This document shows positions 25,297 to 34,145 of a stretch of DNA of 64,000 bases, piece by piece; the first letter of the stretch is position 1; each line of letters begins with the position of its first letter. The position numbers and the translations under genes were made by a program. The notes under the pieces were generated by a model. It was not told where the DNA came from and searched no databases. It saw only the letters and a program-made list of their open reading frames with translations. This DNA is from Pirellulales bacterium (GTDB taxonomy: Bacteria; Planctomycetota; Planctomycetia; Pirellulales; JADZDJ01): NCBI GenBank assembly GCA_035656635.1, contig DASRSD010000183.1, positions 1 to 64,000 on the forward strand. Reading direction: 5' to 3'.

Positions 25297-25917
25297 TCAC
25301 TTCTGTTTTTCGTCCGGCAAAGTGATCGACGAAACCGCGCCGTTGTGGTCTAAATCTTTGCCGAAGGAGAGTTCGGCTTTGGCTTTGGCATCTTTAAAGT
25401 TTGGCAAGCCCACGGTGGGTGCGGAACTGTAGCCGGCGCCGCCGCTTTCCACTTCATAGCCGATGACTTTGCCGTCTTTGACCAGCGCGTAAGCCACGGC
25501 CGGCTTGGTGGGCCACATTTCGCCCTTGCTGCGCTGGTAGCGGTAGAAGTTGGAGATTTTGTCGAGCTGGTCGTTGGTGATGCCGTACTTGCCTAGGGCG
25601 TCCATCAGCGCGGCCTTGTTCTGGCGAACTTGCTCTGGATCGGGCTGGGTTCCGGCCGGGGCGGGGTGAACATGACTAAAGGCTTCGCGAAACACTTCCG
25701 GCTTCACCCCCAAGGCATTGGCAATGAGCACGACCGGGCGACCTTTATCTACGCCTTCGGTATCGTGACCGCCAGAGAATTCGACCTTCACGCGGGTGAC
25801 GCCCGGCGGCAGCGGTTTCTTTTTAGCGGCATCGTCGTCCTTGGATTGAGCGAACAATGCAGCAAATGTGAAAGTAATGGACGCCACAAAGATTGAGATT
25901 CTGGCAATGCTTGACAT
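25297..25917 (-). CDS. Secreted hypothetical protein
   Basis: 206 residues. N-terminal signal peptide (ARISIFVASITFTFAALFAQS). The mature part has no enzyme motif; GYEVESGGAGYSSAPTVGLP is a short Gly-rich beta motif found in various exported proteins, and HVHPAPAGTQPDP is Pro-rich. It lies upstream of nothing obviously related. Function unknown. Confidence 0.65.
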   Translation of the reverse strand: MSSIARISIFVASITFTFAALFAQSKDDDAAKKKPLPPGVTRVKVEFSGGHDTEGVDKGRPVVLIANALGVKPEVFREAFSHVHPAPAGTQPDPEQVRQNKAALMDALGKYGITNDQLDKISNFYRYQRSKGEMWPTKPAVAYALVKDGKVIGYEVESGGAGYSSAPTVGLPNFKDAKAKAELSFGKDLDHNGAVSSITLPDEKQK

Positions 25918-25937
25918 GGTTCATCCTCAAGAGCGAA

Positions 25938-26303
25938 TCATCGTACTTTTTCGAGCGCAAAATGTGGATTTTCAATAATGCCGAAGCTGTTGCCAAAGGG
26001 ATCGGCCACGGCGGCAACTCGGATACCTTCGCCAACATCTTGCAGTGGCTCGCTGATTGCGGCGCCCAATGATTGCAATCGGGCCACTGCTGCTGCGGCA
26101 TCTGCCACACCCCAATAAGCTACGGTGCCCCCTGGCCCGGGCTTTCCATCAGGAACCAGGCCCAGCTCAAAACCGCCGACGGAATAACCGACGTAAAACG
26201 GCTGATCGAAGTACGGTTCTTGATTTAAGACCTGGTTGTACCAAGTCTTTGCTGTGGCCAGATCGCTAACATGATAAATCACGGTACGCAAACCTTGGAT
26301 CAT
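25938..26303 (-). CDS. VOC (glyoxalase/bleomycin resistance) family protein
   Basis: 121 residues, single VOC module: GLRTVIYHVSDLATAKTWYNQVL at the start, GGFELGLVPDG and VAYWGVADAAAAVARLQSLG in the middle, VAAVADPFGNSFGIIEN at the end. Such proteins bind a metal and act as small isomerases, dioxygenases or binding proteins; the substrate is not visible. A probable minus-strand neighbour of queF, separated by about 20 bases. Confidence 0.85.
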   Translation of the reverse strand: MIQGLRTVIYHVSDLATAKTWYNQVLNQEPYFDQPFYVGYSVGGFELGLVPDGKPGPGGTVAYWGVADAAAAVARLQSLGAAISEPLQDVGEGIRVAAVADPFGNSFGIIENPHFALEKVR

Positions 26304-26324
26304 TGAAGTCTCCAGTCCGCTAAG

Positions 26325-26690
26325 TCATTTGACATTTTTGGCTTCAAACTGCACGGTGACGTTCGTGCTGATTCCGCCGCGGGGGGTGAAAGCGGCAACC
26401 AGCTTCATGCGGCGTGGGGAAAGCACAGCCACCAGATCGTCCAGAATGCGGTTGGTGACCATCTCGTAAAAAATTCCCTCGTTACGGAACTGTTGCAAGT
26501 ACAGCTTCAGGCTTTTTAGCTCTACGCATTTCGCTTCCGGCGTGTAAGTGATGGTCAGCGTGCCGAAATCGGGCTGGCCGGTTTTGGGGCAAACCGAGGT
26601 GAACTCGGGGCAAATGATTTCGATGCTGTAATCTCGCCCGGGATATTGGTTGGCAAAAGTATCGAGCGTGTGGCGGAAGTTGTCGGACAC
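26325..26690 (-). CDS. queF: NADPH-dependent preQ0 reductase QueF
   Basis: 121 residues, the short type I form. Signature [20 protein letters not shown] with likely catalytic C34 and D41, then [19 protein letters not shown] (the QueF motif for cofactor and substrate). It reduces preQ0 to preQ1 in queuosine synthesis. It is divergent from queC with 46 bases between the starts, and queE follows queC, so three of the pathway's genes cluster here; queD is not in the window. Confidence 0.97.
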   Translation of the reverse strand: MSDNFRHTLDTFANQYPGRDYSIEIICPEFTSVCPKTGQPDFGTLTITYTPEAKCVELKSLKLYLQQFRNEGIFYEMVTNRILDDLVAVLSPRRMKLVAAFTPRGGISTNVTVQFEAKNVK

Positions 26691-26736
26691 GTTCTGGCTC
26701 CTTTTCTTGCAGTTTCAATTGTGCCAACATGGAAGG

Positions 26737-27474
26737 ATGGAAGCCAGGGTCTCCCGACAAACCAGTTCAGTTAATCCGACCTCGCAGGGTAAGCCGGCGG
26801 TGATTTTATTGTCAGGCGGGTTGGATTCCACCACGACCGGCGCGATCGCCAGGGCCGATGGGTTCGAGCTATTTGCCCTGTCGGTTGATTACGGGCAACG
26901 GCACCGGTTCGAATTGGAAGCGGCGGCACGAGCGGCCAAATTTTTGCGCGTAAAGCGGCATGAAACGGTGCGGATTGATTTGGCCCGTTTCGGCCACAGC
27001 GCACTGACGGCCGAAATTGCCGTGCCTAAGGGACGCAGCGCCGCTGAAATGGAACACGGCATTCCAGCGACGTATGTGCCGGCGCGGAACACGGTGCTGC
27101 TATCGCTCGCGCTGGCGTATGCCGAAACGGTGGCAGCGGCCGACATTTTCCTGGGCGTGAATGCGATCGATTACAGCGGCTATCCCGATTGCCGGCCGGA
27201 GTACATCTCGGCCTTCGAGCGGCTGGCGAATTTGGCGACGAAGGCGGGCGTGGAAGAAACACTACGGTTCAAAATTCACACGCCACTGATTACGATGACC
27301 AAGGCGGAAATTATTCGCCGCGGCACGGAGTTGGGCATCGATTTCGGAATGACGCACAGTTGTTACGATCCGGATTCGCAAGGCAAACCGTGTGGCCGCT
27401 GTGACGCCTGCCTGCTGCGCCGCAAAGGTTTTGCCGAAGCGGGGCTGACCGATCCGTTGCCGTATTCAGATTGA
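26737..27474 (+). CDS. queC: 7-cyano-7-deazaguanine synthase QueC
   Basis: 245 residues from ATG 26737, with GGAAGG just upstream; the frame extends 87 bases further but would overlap the queF start. N-type ATP pyrophosphatase loop [10 protein letters not shown] near residue 19, [17 protein letters not shown], and a C-terminal zinc site in [17 protein letters not shown]. It makes preQ0 from 7-carboxy-7-deazaguanine, ammonia and ATP. Confidence 0.96.
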   Translation: MEARVSRQTSSVNPTSQGKPAVILLSGGLDSTTTGAIARADGFELFALSVDYGQRHRFELEAAARAAKFLRVKRHETVRIDLARFGHSALTAEIAVPKGRSAAEMEHGIPATYVPARNTVLLSLALAYAETVAAADIFLGVNAIDYSGYPDCRPEYISAFERLANLATKAGVEETLRFKIHTPLITMTKAEIIRRGTELGIDFGMTHSCYDPDSQGKPCGRCDACLLRRKGFAEAGLTDPLPYSD

Positions 27475-27478
27475 ATGG

Positions 27479-27573
27479 GCCGCAAATGAACGCAAATCAA
27501 CGGAAATGCGGTAAATTGAAATTCAGATTTCATCAACGGTCTAATTCGCGTCTATTTGCGTTCATTCGCGGCT
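27479..27573. repeat. Inverted pair of ATGAACGCAAAT repeats
   Basis: Left arm GCCGCAAATGAACGCAAATC and right arm TATTTGCGTTCATTCGCGGC form a ~95-base dyad filling the queC-queE spacer. Confidence 0.8.
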
Positions 27574-27601
27574 GATTTTGCAGGCTTGGAAAATTGCCAC
27601 C

Positions 27602-28336
27602 GTGAAAATTGCTGAGATATTTCGATCGTTGCAGGGCGAGGGCTTTCTGACCGGCACGCCCAGCGTGTTTGTCCGCGCCAGCGGCTGCAATTTAAGATGC
27701 TGGTTTTGCGATACACCGTATACGTCGTGGGAGCCGGAGGGCGAGGATCTATCGGTGGAAGAAATTCTGCGGCAGGTCGATGAATTGTTGGGCAGCCCTC
27801 ACTCCGGCTCTCTGCCAAAGGGAGAGAGAGAATATGCGTGCAGTCATGCGGTGTTGACCGGGGGCGAGCCGATGTTGTTTGCCGAATTGGTGCCGCTGGC
27901 CGGCGCGCTGCGCGATCGGGGAATGCACATTACGGTGGAAACCGCCGGCACGCTGTATTTGCCGCTGGAGTGCGATTTGATGTCGATCAGTCCGAAGTTG
28001 GCCGGATCTGGACCGACGGCCGAGCAAAATGAGCGTTGGCATGTACGGCATGAGCAATCGCGGCATGCGCCGGACGTGATTCGGCGGTTGGTGACGGAGT
28101 ATCCGTATCAAATTAAATTCGTGGTCGATTCGCTGGACGATTGCGTGGCAGCCGAAGCGTGGCTGGAAGAATTTCCACAGGTGAATCGCTCCCGCGTGCT
28201 GCTGATGCCGCAGGGAATCGACACGGAAACGCTCGCGCAAACCGCCGCATGGCTGGAACCCTATTGCCAGCAGCAGCAGTTAAACTTTTGCCCGCGAAAG
28301 CACATCGAATGGTTCGGCTGCGTGCGGGGAACGTGA
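27602..28336 (+). CDS. queE: 7-carboxy-7-deazaguanine synthase QueE
   Basis: 244 residues from GTG 27602, which starts the conserved KIAEIFRSLQGEG; an upstream TTG at 27578 is less likely. Radical SAM cluster cysteines C29, C33 and C36 in GCNLRCWFCDTPYTSW, and LTGGEPM further on. It converts 6-carboxytetrahydropterin to 7-carboxy-7-deazaguanine. Residues ~64-78 (GSPHSGSLPKGEREY) are translated from a CTCTCTGCCAAAGGGAGAG hairpin repeat inserted just before the conserved HAVLTGGEP strand. Confidence 0.95.
   Translation: MKIAEIFRSLQGEGFLTGTPSVFVRASGCNLRCWFCDTPYTSWEPEGEDLSVEEILRQVDELLGSPHSGSLPKGEREYACSHAVLTGGEPMLFAELVPLAGALRDRGMHITVETAGTLYLPLECDLMSISPKLAGSGPTAEQNERWHVRHEQSRHAPDVIRRLVTEYPYQIKFVVDSLDDCVAAEAWLEEFPQVNRSRVLLMPQGIDTETLAQTAAWLEPYCQQQQLNFCPRKHIEWFGCVRGT
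27797..27830. repeat. CTCTCTGCCAAAGGGAGAG hairpin inside queE
   Basis: Short hairpin repeat of the form CCCTCACTCCGGCTCTCTGCC...GGGAGAG, kept in frame within queE. Confidence 0.6.
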
Positions 28337-28343
28337 GGGAAAA

Positions 28344-28417
28344 ACCAATAACCAAATCCCAATGACCAACGAGAAAAACAACTCCGGTTCGGTCATTGGT
28401 GCTGGGTCATTGGTCAT
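28344..28417. repeat. Palindromic CCAATGACCAA repeat
   Basis: Left arm AATAACCAAATCCCAATGACC and right arm GGTCATTGGTGCTGGGTCATT form a dyad in the queE 3' spacer, overlapping the end of the convergent gene. Confidence 0.7.
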
Positions 28418-29520
28418 GATTTCGCGGGCGCCGGCGTTGGTGGTGCTGGTTGCGCTTTGGTTTCGACGGTTGGCGCAGCATGCGGCGCGCCGCGGGGAGC
28501 AAAGATCAGCACGCTGACCGCGCCGGCGACAACGACAATTAACCCGGCGTAGAAAAACGGTGAAATGCTGCTTAGTTGTTGGGCCGTGATGATGCTGAAG
28601 AAAGTGTTGACGACCGGTGCCCCACCGAACACCAGCGGCATGACGTAAATAGGTTTGCCGCCAAAGGTGAACGCCAAAATTACGCCCAGCGAGCCAACCG
28701 CGCCGGCGGTTCCGCCCGCCAGGCTCCAAATCACTCCGCGAGCGGAAATTTGGCCGTGGTCTCCCAGAGCGGTCCAAAAAATCAAAGGCGCAACGATTCC
28801 CACGACAACGTACGCCATTCCCACACAAATGAATGGACGCATCCGGCTGCCGTGCATGAAAGTTTGGCCTTTGTGCAATAACGGACCGTAACATCCCCAG
28901 CAAATTGCGGTTAAAGCGATGAAGGCTGAAATGATCAGCAGCGCGGTAAAGCCAGAACTCGCATTTGCTGCGGCAGCTTGTACGGTCGCGCCATTGGGCG
29001 CGGAAGTGGGAGCCTCTGGCGCGGCGGCCACGGTTGGAGTGGGAACTGGCGGGGCTATCTCGTGAGGCTTAAAGACCAACACCGCCACGGCCCCGGCAAT
29101 GACCAAAATTAATCCGGCATAGAACAGCGGCCCTGTTTCTCGGTAGGTTTTTGAAATCCACATCGCCAGCAAGGTGTTGACGACCGGCGCTCCGCCGAAC
29201 ACCAGCGGCATGACATAAATCGGATTGCCCTTGTTCGTGAGCGCCAAAATTAAGCTTAGCGCGCCCACGGCAGTAACCACGCCTGCGAAAAAACTCCAGA
29301 TGATGCCGCGAGAATTCCAATTACCGGGCTCACCTCGCCACAGCAACAAAGCAGTTGTCGCTAAAACCGCAATCAGGAAGTATGCCACGCCCACAAACAC
29401 AAACGGCAACCAATGGCTGCCGCCCATTTGTTTTCCGCCAGCGTTCAACAAGGGACCGTAAATTCCCCAAGCAATGGCAGTCATGGCGGTAAAAAGCAAA
29501 ACGTAGAATAGATTTTTCAT
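28414..29520 (-). CDS. Ten-TM membrane protein with internal duplication (EamA-like)
   Basis: 368 residues from ATG 29520; a longer frame upstream runs into the neighbour. Two similar halves of about 150 residues, each with five predicted TM helices. Landmarks repeat: GIYGPLLNAGGKQM / GCYGPLLHKGQTFM, LPFVFVGVAYFLIAV / RPFICVGMAYVVVGI, YVMPLVFGGAPVVNTLLAM / YVMPLVFGGAPVVNTFFSI and PLFYAGLILVIAGAV / PFFYAGLIVVVAGAV. A Pro/Ala-rich linker joins them and a similar tail ends the protein. The topology resembles EamA/drug-metabolite transporters; substrate unknown. Confidence 0.8.
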   Translation of the reverse strand: MKNLFYVLLFTAMTAIAWGIYGPLLNAGGKQMGGSHWLPFVFVGVAYFLIAVLATTALLLWRGEPGNWNSRGIIWSFFAGVVTAVGALSLILALTNKGNPIYVMPLVFGGAPVVNTLLAMWISKTYRETGPLFYAGLILVIAGAVAVLVFKPHEIAPPVPTPTVAAAPEAPTSAPNGATVQAAAANASSGFTALLIISAFIALTAICWGCYGPLLHKGQTFMHGSRMRPFICVGMAYVVVGIVAPLIFWTALGDHGQISARGVIWSLAGGTAGAVGSLGVILAFTFGGKPIYVMPLVFGGAPVVNTFFSIITAQQLSSISPFFYAGLIVVVAGAVSVLIFAPRGAPHAAPTVETKAQPAPPTPAPAKS

Positions 29521-29612
29521 GAAGTTGCCTGTGGGAGAGAAAATGGAAAGTTCTGTAGTGTAACATTTTCGGTGGCAGCGGAACGAGAGATGTTTTGTCG
29601 AATTCCCGCCGA

Positions 29613-32600
29613 TCAATTTCCGCGCAACGCGGCCAGCAATGGGGCGCGTAGAACGGCTCGCACGGCCAGCATTCCGGCCGACACGCCGACAATCAGCACC
29701 ACCGCCAACATGGCGCCGATCGAAAGCCACGGAATGCCAGCCCCGCCCGACATCCAATAGGGGCACAGCGTTACCAGTGCGGCCACCGTTCCCGTGCCCA
29801 GGCCGGCAACAAGCAGCGAAGCGTCTTCCCACAACACCAATTGCGCCAATCGACGTCGTCGGAAGCCTGTGGCTTGCAGCAGTGCCAATTCACCGCGGCG
29901 TTCGAAGACGCTGCGCAACTGCACGGCGGCCAAGCCAAACGTGCCCAGTAGCAATCCCAGCGCGCCCAGGCTGCGAAATGTGGCGAGATATGTGTTTTGC
30001 ACGGCGAAGAACATGGCCAGGCGTGCGGCCGTACTTTGCGTGACGAAACCGTAATCGCTCAAGGCGGTTTCCAAAGCATCGGCAACTTGAGCAGCGCTGG
30101 GCAGCGGCGTGCTGCTCGCTAGTGCAGTCGGGGTGGAAACCGCGGCATCCCCGGCAGCCGGCGGCACGCTCGCCAGAAAAAAACGGTAGCCGCTGGTATC
30201 AGGAAACAGCCGTTGAAAATTTGTTTCGCTCATCAGCAAATCGCCTTGAAAAATACTATTGGCCAACAGGCCAGCAACGCGCAGACGAATTTTTCCGCCG
30301 CGCGGATTGTCGATTTCGAAGACTTCGCCGACGCCGCCGGAAAGATGCAAGCTGTACAAGGCCGTGTTTTGATCGAGCACAACCGGGATGGCATCGGCAT
30401 CGGCTTCCGCAGGCGATTTTTCTTCCGCGGCATTCGCTTCGCGCTTGTGGAGCAGCAGTAACCAGGGATTGTTTTTTTCTCGGACAGTTTTCGCGGCGGT
30501 GGCCGTCCAGGCGAATCCGCCCTGGCCAATGAATTCCAGCGGCAGGCCCAAAATGCGCGGCTGCCTCGGTTGGTACAAATTCAAACAACTGGCGTCGTCG
30601 CCAGCCTGAACGCGCAGAGAATAAATGCGTGTTCCGGCAGCTTCCGCCGCGGACAATGTTTTTTCGGGTTGCGTGCTGAATCCTAAATCTTCTCGAGCGG
30701 CGGCAGAATTCAGGTTTTGATAAATTGGCTGATCGCTCTGAGCGATGAAGGCGTAACCGCCGTCGCCACTGTCGAAATCGGGTCCATGAGTCGGCGCATC
30801 GAGCTGGAACGCACTGAGCGCAACAATCAAAAAACAGGCCGCCGCCGTCAAAGCAATAGTGAGCGTGCTACGCAAGGGATGCCGGGCGGCGCTGCGCCAG
30901 GCCAATCGCACCAGCGCTCCACGACCAATCAGCACCGCGGATCGGCGATCATCTCGGAGCCGGTCCCAAATCCAGGTTAGCAGCGCGGCCAACACCAGGG
31001 CTCCGGCGGTCATAAAGGTGCCGGCCTGCTCCTCGCCGGCTAGCTGCGTGGCCGAAAAGCCGGCGGCGATGGCCGCAATCAGTAGGGCGGCAGCAATCCA
31101 CGGGGTGCGCCGTGCCCGGCGCTTGGGAACAGCGCGATTTTCTTCCGCCCGGCCAGCCAGCAAAGTACGCACACTAACTTGCCGGGTTTGGCGGACGGCC
31201 CAAATGATCGTGGCCAGCGAAATCAGCACGCCGAAAAATCCGCCATGAACCACACTGTGCTCGTCGACATACAAATGTAAAAACGGCGTCGAAATCGCGC
31301 CCAGCCACCAGGTTTTCAAGCCCTCCAACATCAGCCACGCATAACCAATTCCGGCCAATGCGCCCAGTGAAGCCCCAATCAAAGCCACGCAGCCTCCTTC
31401 CACCAGCAGCATGCGCCGCGCCCAGCGTTGCCGCAGTCCGACTGCCAACAGAATGCCCAATTCCGCGGCCCGGCTATCGACTCCCAGCTTGAACAGCAGC
31501 ATGACCAACAGCAGCGCAGCGGCAATGATGAACAGGCTGAATCCTAAAAATAATATCGCAAACGGCGTGGTGCCGGCAGCGGCGGTTAAACTGAGCCGTT
31601 TGACCGGCAGAAATTCAAATCCCAAATCGGCGGGTTTGATGGCCTGCTGTAGCTTTTGGGCGATGGCTTGCTCGGTCAGATCGTCACCAGGCGGAATGCG
31701 AATGGAAGTGGCATTTCCGAAGCGGCTGCCCCACAGTTCACGGCCTTGCTCTAAGCGGATAAATGCCTTGGGTGTGGCTCGATGCTGGCGCCAATATAAA
31801 TCGTCTTGATTGTTGGGGGGCGTGGCGCGCACGCGCTTCGAATCGTAGGGAAACGGTGGATTCCAATCGGCGATGGAGGCTTCGTCGGTGACGCCTTTCA
31901 CCTCGGGCGTGAAATTGGGATCGTCGGCCACGCCGCTGAGCGGGGTAATGTCTTTCAAGCGAAAGCTGTGGCGCGATTCGGCCACTTTGCCATGCGTGCT
32001 TTCCGGTTCGAAATAGGTGAGCACAATTGCATCGCCTGGCTTCACCGGCGTGCCTTGCGCGGCGAAATCGTCGGCGGCCCAGGAGTTGAGCACGATTTCG
32101 TCTTCAAGCAGCGGGCCAATCGGCGAGCCTTCGCGATTCACGAGCGGACCCAGCGGCGGCTGATCAGAAAAATCGATGGCGGCAACGGTGGAATACGGAA
32201 GTTTTCCACGTCCCTCGTCGGCCAGAATGTAATTGGCCAGATAAGTAAATGCCGGCTGGGCGCCCGCCGCGGCAAATGCTTGCTCGGCGGCGGATTCCAC
32301 GGCCGGCTCCAGCAACATGCGGTCAGTGGTAATGTTGAAGTAACCACGGGCTGTTTTGCGAACCGAGATGTTGTAATCGGCGAGCGTCGGCTGCAGCGAT
32401 TGTTGCAAAGACTGCTCGGCGGCGGCATCGGGGATGGCATTCTCGTCCGCACCACGGCCGGAGACGAAAATGGCGTTTACACGCCCATCGACGCCGAGCA
32501 TTTCTTGCAGCGGCTGGATGGCCGTAAAAGCATTGAGCGGCACTTGCTGCGTGGGACGGAGGCCAAAGCGGCCCAATCCCTCGGCCGGAATGATGGCGCT

Positions 32601-33158
32601 AACAAGGAACCGCCGACTGCGGACCGTTTCGGTTTTGCGGCCCAGCGTACTGTCGGCCGGCACATTGCTGGCCTGAGAAAAGCGCAGAACGACTTCATCG
32701 CCGACTTGCACACTTAGCTGATTGGCCAGCGGTTGATTGAGGACGATTTCGTCTTTCACCGGCGGCTTGGGTGGAGCGCCACGGCCGAGCTGCCAAAACT
32801 GCTGGCCCACGCCCAGAACCGCCACATTACCGGCGCGGCGATGGTGATCGCCCACAGGGTTTTCCAAAGTGCCTAACAGCATGATGGCAGGCAGGGAGGC
32901 GGTGAAATTGGATTGGAAACCCGGAGCAGCGCCGACTTCCTCCGCTAGCTTTTCGCGAAAGAAATGAGGCGTAACCAGAGCGGCATCGATTTGGCCGAGA
33001 CGTTCAATCGCTAAGTGCCGCAAGCTGAGCGTGACCGAATCGCCGACCACTAACGCGCCGGTCAGCACTGCCGTGGCGGCCATTACGCCCAGCGATACCG
33101 CCAGATTGCTGCGCCAATGATAGGCGAGGCTGCGAAGGGCGAGGCGGAGGAGGGACAT
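29613..33158 (-). CDS. FtsX-family ABC transporter permease, large
   Basis: 1181 residues. An N-terminal TM helix (NLAVSLGVMAATAVLTGALVVG) is followed by a long extracytoplasmic region (~residues 45-520), then TM bundles near 525-680 (FAILFLGFSLFIIAAALLLVML, SLGALAGIGYAWLML, GFFGVLISLATIIWAV), a second pair with another outer region (TLTIALTAAACFLIVALSAF), and a last bundle (ALGLLLGTFGLAAVQ, MLAVVLIVGVSAGMLAV). This is two FtsX-type permease units in one chain, as in MacB/LolCE-like or lipid-export systems. The ATPase gene is 50 bases upstream on the same strand. A CTAGTGGCTAGGG-type repeat precedes the ATG. Confidence 0.88.
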   Translation of the reverse strand: MSLLRLALRSLAYHWRSNLAVSLGVMAATAVLTGALVVGDSVTLSLRHLAIERLGQIDAALVTPHFFREKLAEEVGAAPGFQSNFTASLPAIMLLGTLENPVGDHHRRAGNVAVLGVGQQFWQLGRGAPPKPPVKDEIVLNQPLANQLSVQVGDEVVLRFSQASNVPADSTLGRKTETVRSRRFLVSAIIPAEGLGRFGLRPTQQVPLNAFTAIQPLQEMLGVDGRVNAIFVSGRGADENAIPDAAAEQSLQQSLQPTLADYNISVRKTARGYFNITTDRMLLEPAVESAAEQAFAAAGAQPAFTYLANYILADEGRGKLPYSTVAAIDFSDQPPLGPLVNREGSPIGPLLEDEIVLNSWAADDFAAQGTPVKPGDAIVLTYFEPESTHGKVAESRHSFRLKDITPLSGVADDPNFTPEVKGVTDEASIADWNPPFPYDSKRVRATPPNNQDDLYWRQHRATPKAFIRLEQGRELWGSRFGNATSIRIPPGDDLTEQAIAQKLQQAIKPADLGFEFLPVKRLSLTAAAGTTPFAILFLGFSLFIIAAALLLVMLLFKLGVDSRAAELGILLAVGLRQRWARRMLLVEGGCVALIGASLGALAGIGYAWLMLEGLKTWWLGAISTPFLHLYVDEHSVVHGGFFGVLISLATIIWAVRQTRQVSVRTLLAGRAEENRAVPKRRARRTPWIAAALLIAAIAAGFSATQLAGEEQAGTFMTAGALVLAALLTWIWDRLRDDRRSAVLIGRGALVRLAWRSAARHPLRSTLTIALTAAACFLIVALSAFQLDAPTHGPDFDSGDGGYAFIAQSDQPIYQNLNSAAAREDLGFSTQPEKTLSAAEAAGTRIYSLRVQAGDDASCLNLYQPRQPRILGLPLEFIGQGGFAWTATAAKTVREKNNPWLLLLHKREANAAEEKSPAEADADAIPVVLDQNTALYSLHLSGGVGEVFEIDNPRGGKIRLRVAGLLANSIFQGDLLMSETNFQRLFPDTSGYRFFLASVPPAAGDAAVSTPTALASSTPLPSAAQVADALETALSDYGFVTQSTAARLAMFFAVQNTYLATFRSLGALGLLLGTFGLAAVQLRSVFERRGELALLQATGFRRRRLAQLVLWEDASLLVAGLGTGTVAALVTLCPYWMSGGAGIPWLSIGAMLAVVLIVGVSAGMLAVRAVLRAPLLAALRGN

Positions 33159-33168
33159 GGCAGCGGAG

Positions 33169-33210
33169 TAAGTGGCTGGTGGTTAGTGGCTAGTGGTTAG
33201 AGAGTGAGTG
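33169..33210. repeat. CTAGTGGTTAGTGG repeat between ABC genes
   Basis: Member of the CTAGTGGCTAGGG family in the spacer between the ATPase stop and the permease start. Confidence 0.7.
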
Positions 33211-33211
33211 G

Positions 33212-33889
33212 CTACGTCGTGGGTGAAAGTTTGCCTGCGTTTAATTCCAAGCGTCGATCGAACAAGGCGGCCAACTCCTGGCTGTGCGTAACGACAATCA
33301 GCATCATTTGCTCGTCGCGCTCCAGTTCCAATAGCAGCTTTCCAACCCCGGCGGCGGTGCTGCGGTCAAGATTGCCCGTCGGTTCGTCAGCCAAGAGCAA
33401 CACAGGCTTGTGAATGAGCGCCCGCGCCAGTGCCACCCGTTGGCGCTCGCCGCCCGAGAGTTCCGCCGGACGGTGATCGATGCGCTGGGAAAGCCCAACC
33501 CGATCGATCAGCATTCGTGCGCGCTCCAAAAGCGCGCCGTTTTGTCCCGCTTGGGCGACCGTGGGGAGCAGCACGTTTTCCAGGACCGAGCATTGCGGCA
33601 ACAGGTAATGATCCTGAAACACGAAGCCAATTTGCCGACTGCGAAAATCGGCCAACTGGGGCTCGTCGAGAGTAAAGGGATTGGCACCTTTTAGTTCGAC
33701 ACGGCCGGAAGTTGGCCGATCCAGCGTGCCGACAATGTACAGCAGCGTGCTTTTGCCCGAGCCGCTGGGTCCTAAAATTGCCACGTTCTCGCCGCGCGAT
33801 AACTCCAATGACACGCCGCGCAACACGGATAGCGATTCTGCTCGTGTGGGAAACTCCTTCGTGATGTTTTCGACAACTAGATCGGGCAT
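33212..33889 (-). CDS. ABC transporter ATP-binding protein (LolD/MacB type)
   Basis: 225 residues. Walker A LGPSGSGKST near residue 39, Q-loop GFVFQDHYLLPQ, signature LSGGERQRVALARAL and Walker B LLLADEPTGNLD, then the H-loop VVTHSQE. Belongs to the LolD/MacB/FtsE class that works with FtsX-type permeases. It is the natural partner of the adjacent 1181-residue permease; the pair is likely a lipoprotein, lipid or peptide exporter or a mechanotransmitting complex. Confidence 0.95.
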   Translation of the reverse strand: MPDLVVENITKEFPTRAESLSVLRGVSLELSRGENVAILGPSGSGKSTLLYIVGTLDRPTSGRVELKGANPFTLDEPQLADFRSRQIGFVFQDHYLLPQCSVLENVLLPTVAQAGQNGALLERARMLIDRVGLSQRIDHRPAELSGGERQRVALARALIHKPVLLLADEPTGNLDRSTAAGVGKLLLELERDEQMMLIVVTHSQELAALFDRRLELNAGKLSPTT

Positions 33890-34145
33890 AGCAGAAGCCG
33901 GTCAACTTAGGACACGTGTGGGTTCAACTGGCAGTTGCTTCATTATCGCGGTGTTGACGTAAGTTGTTGTTCATTGGCAACACGACATCGTGAACTTGCA
34001 TTTACAAAAACGAAATTAGGGGCAATTTGCTCCGGCCCTTGCGGGAGGTTATGCTGGGCCACACAATGGCAGTTCTTTGTCTGGTACCGCGAAGGGCGTC
34101 TGCACAAAGCGAAACTATTTCATCCCCTCAGCAAAGTCAATCACC

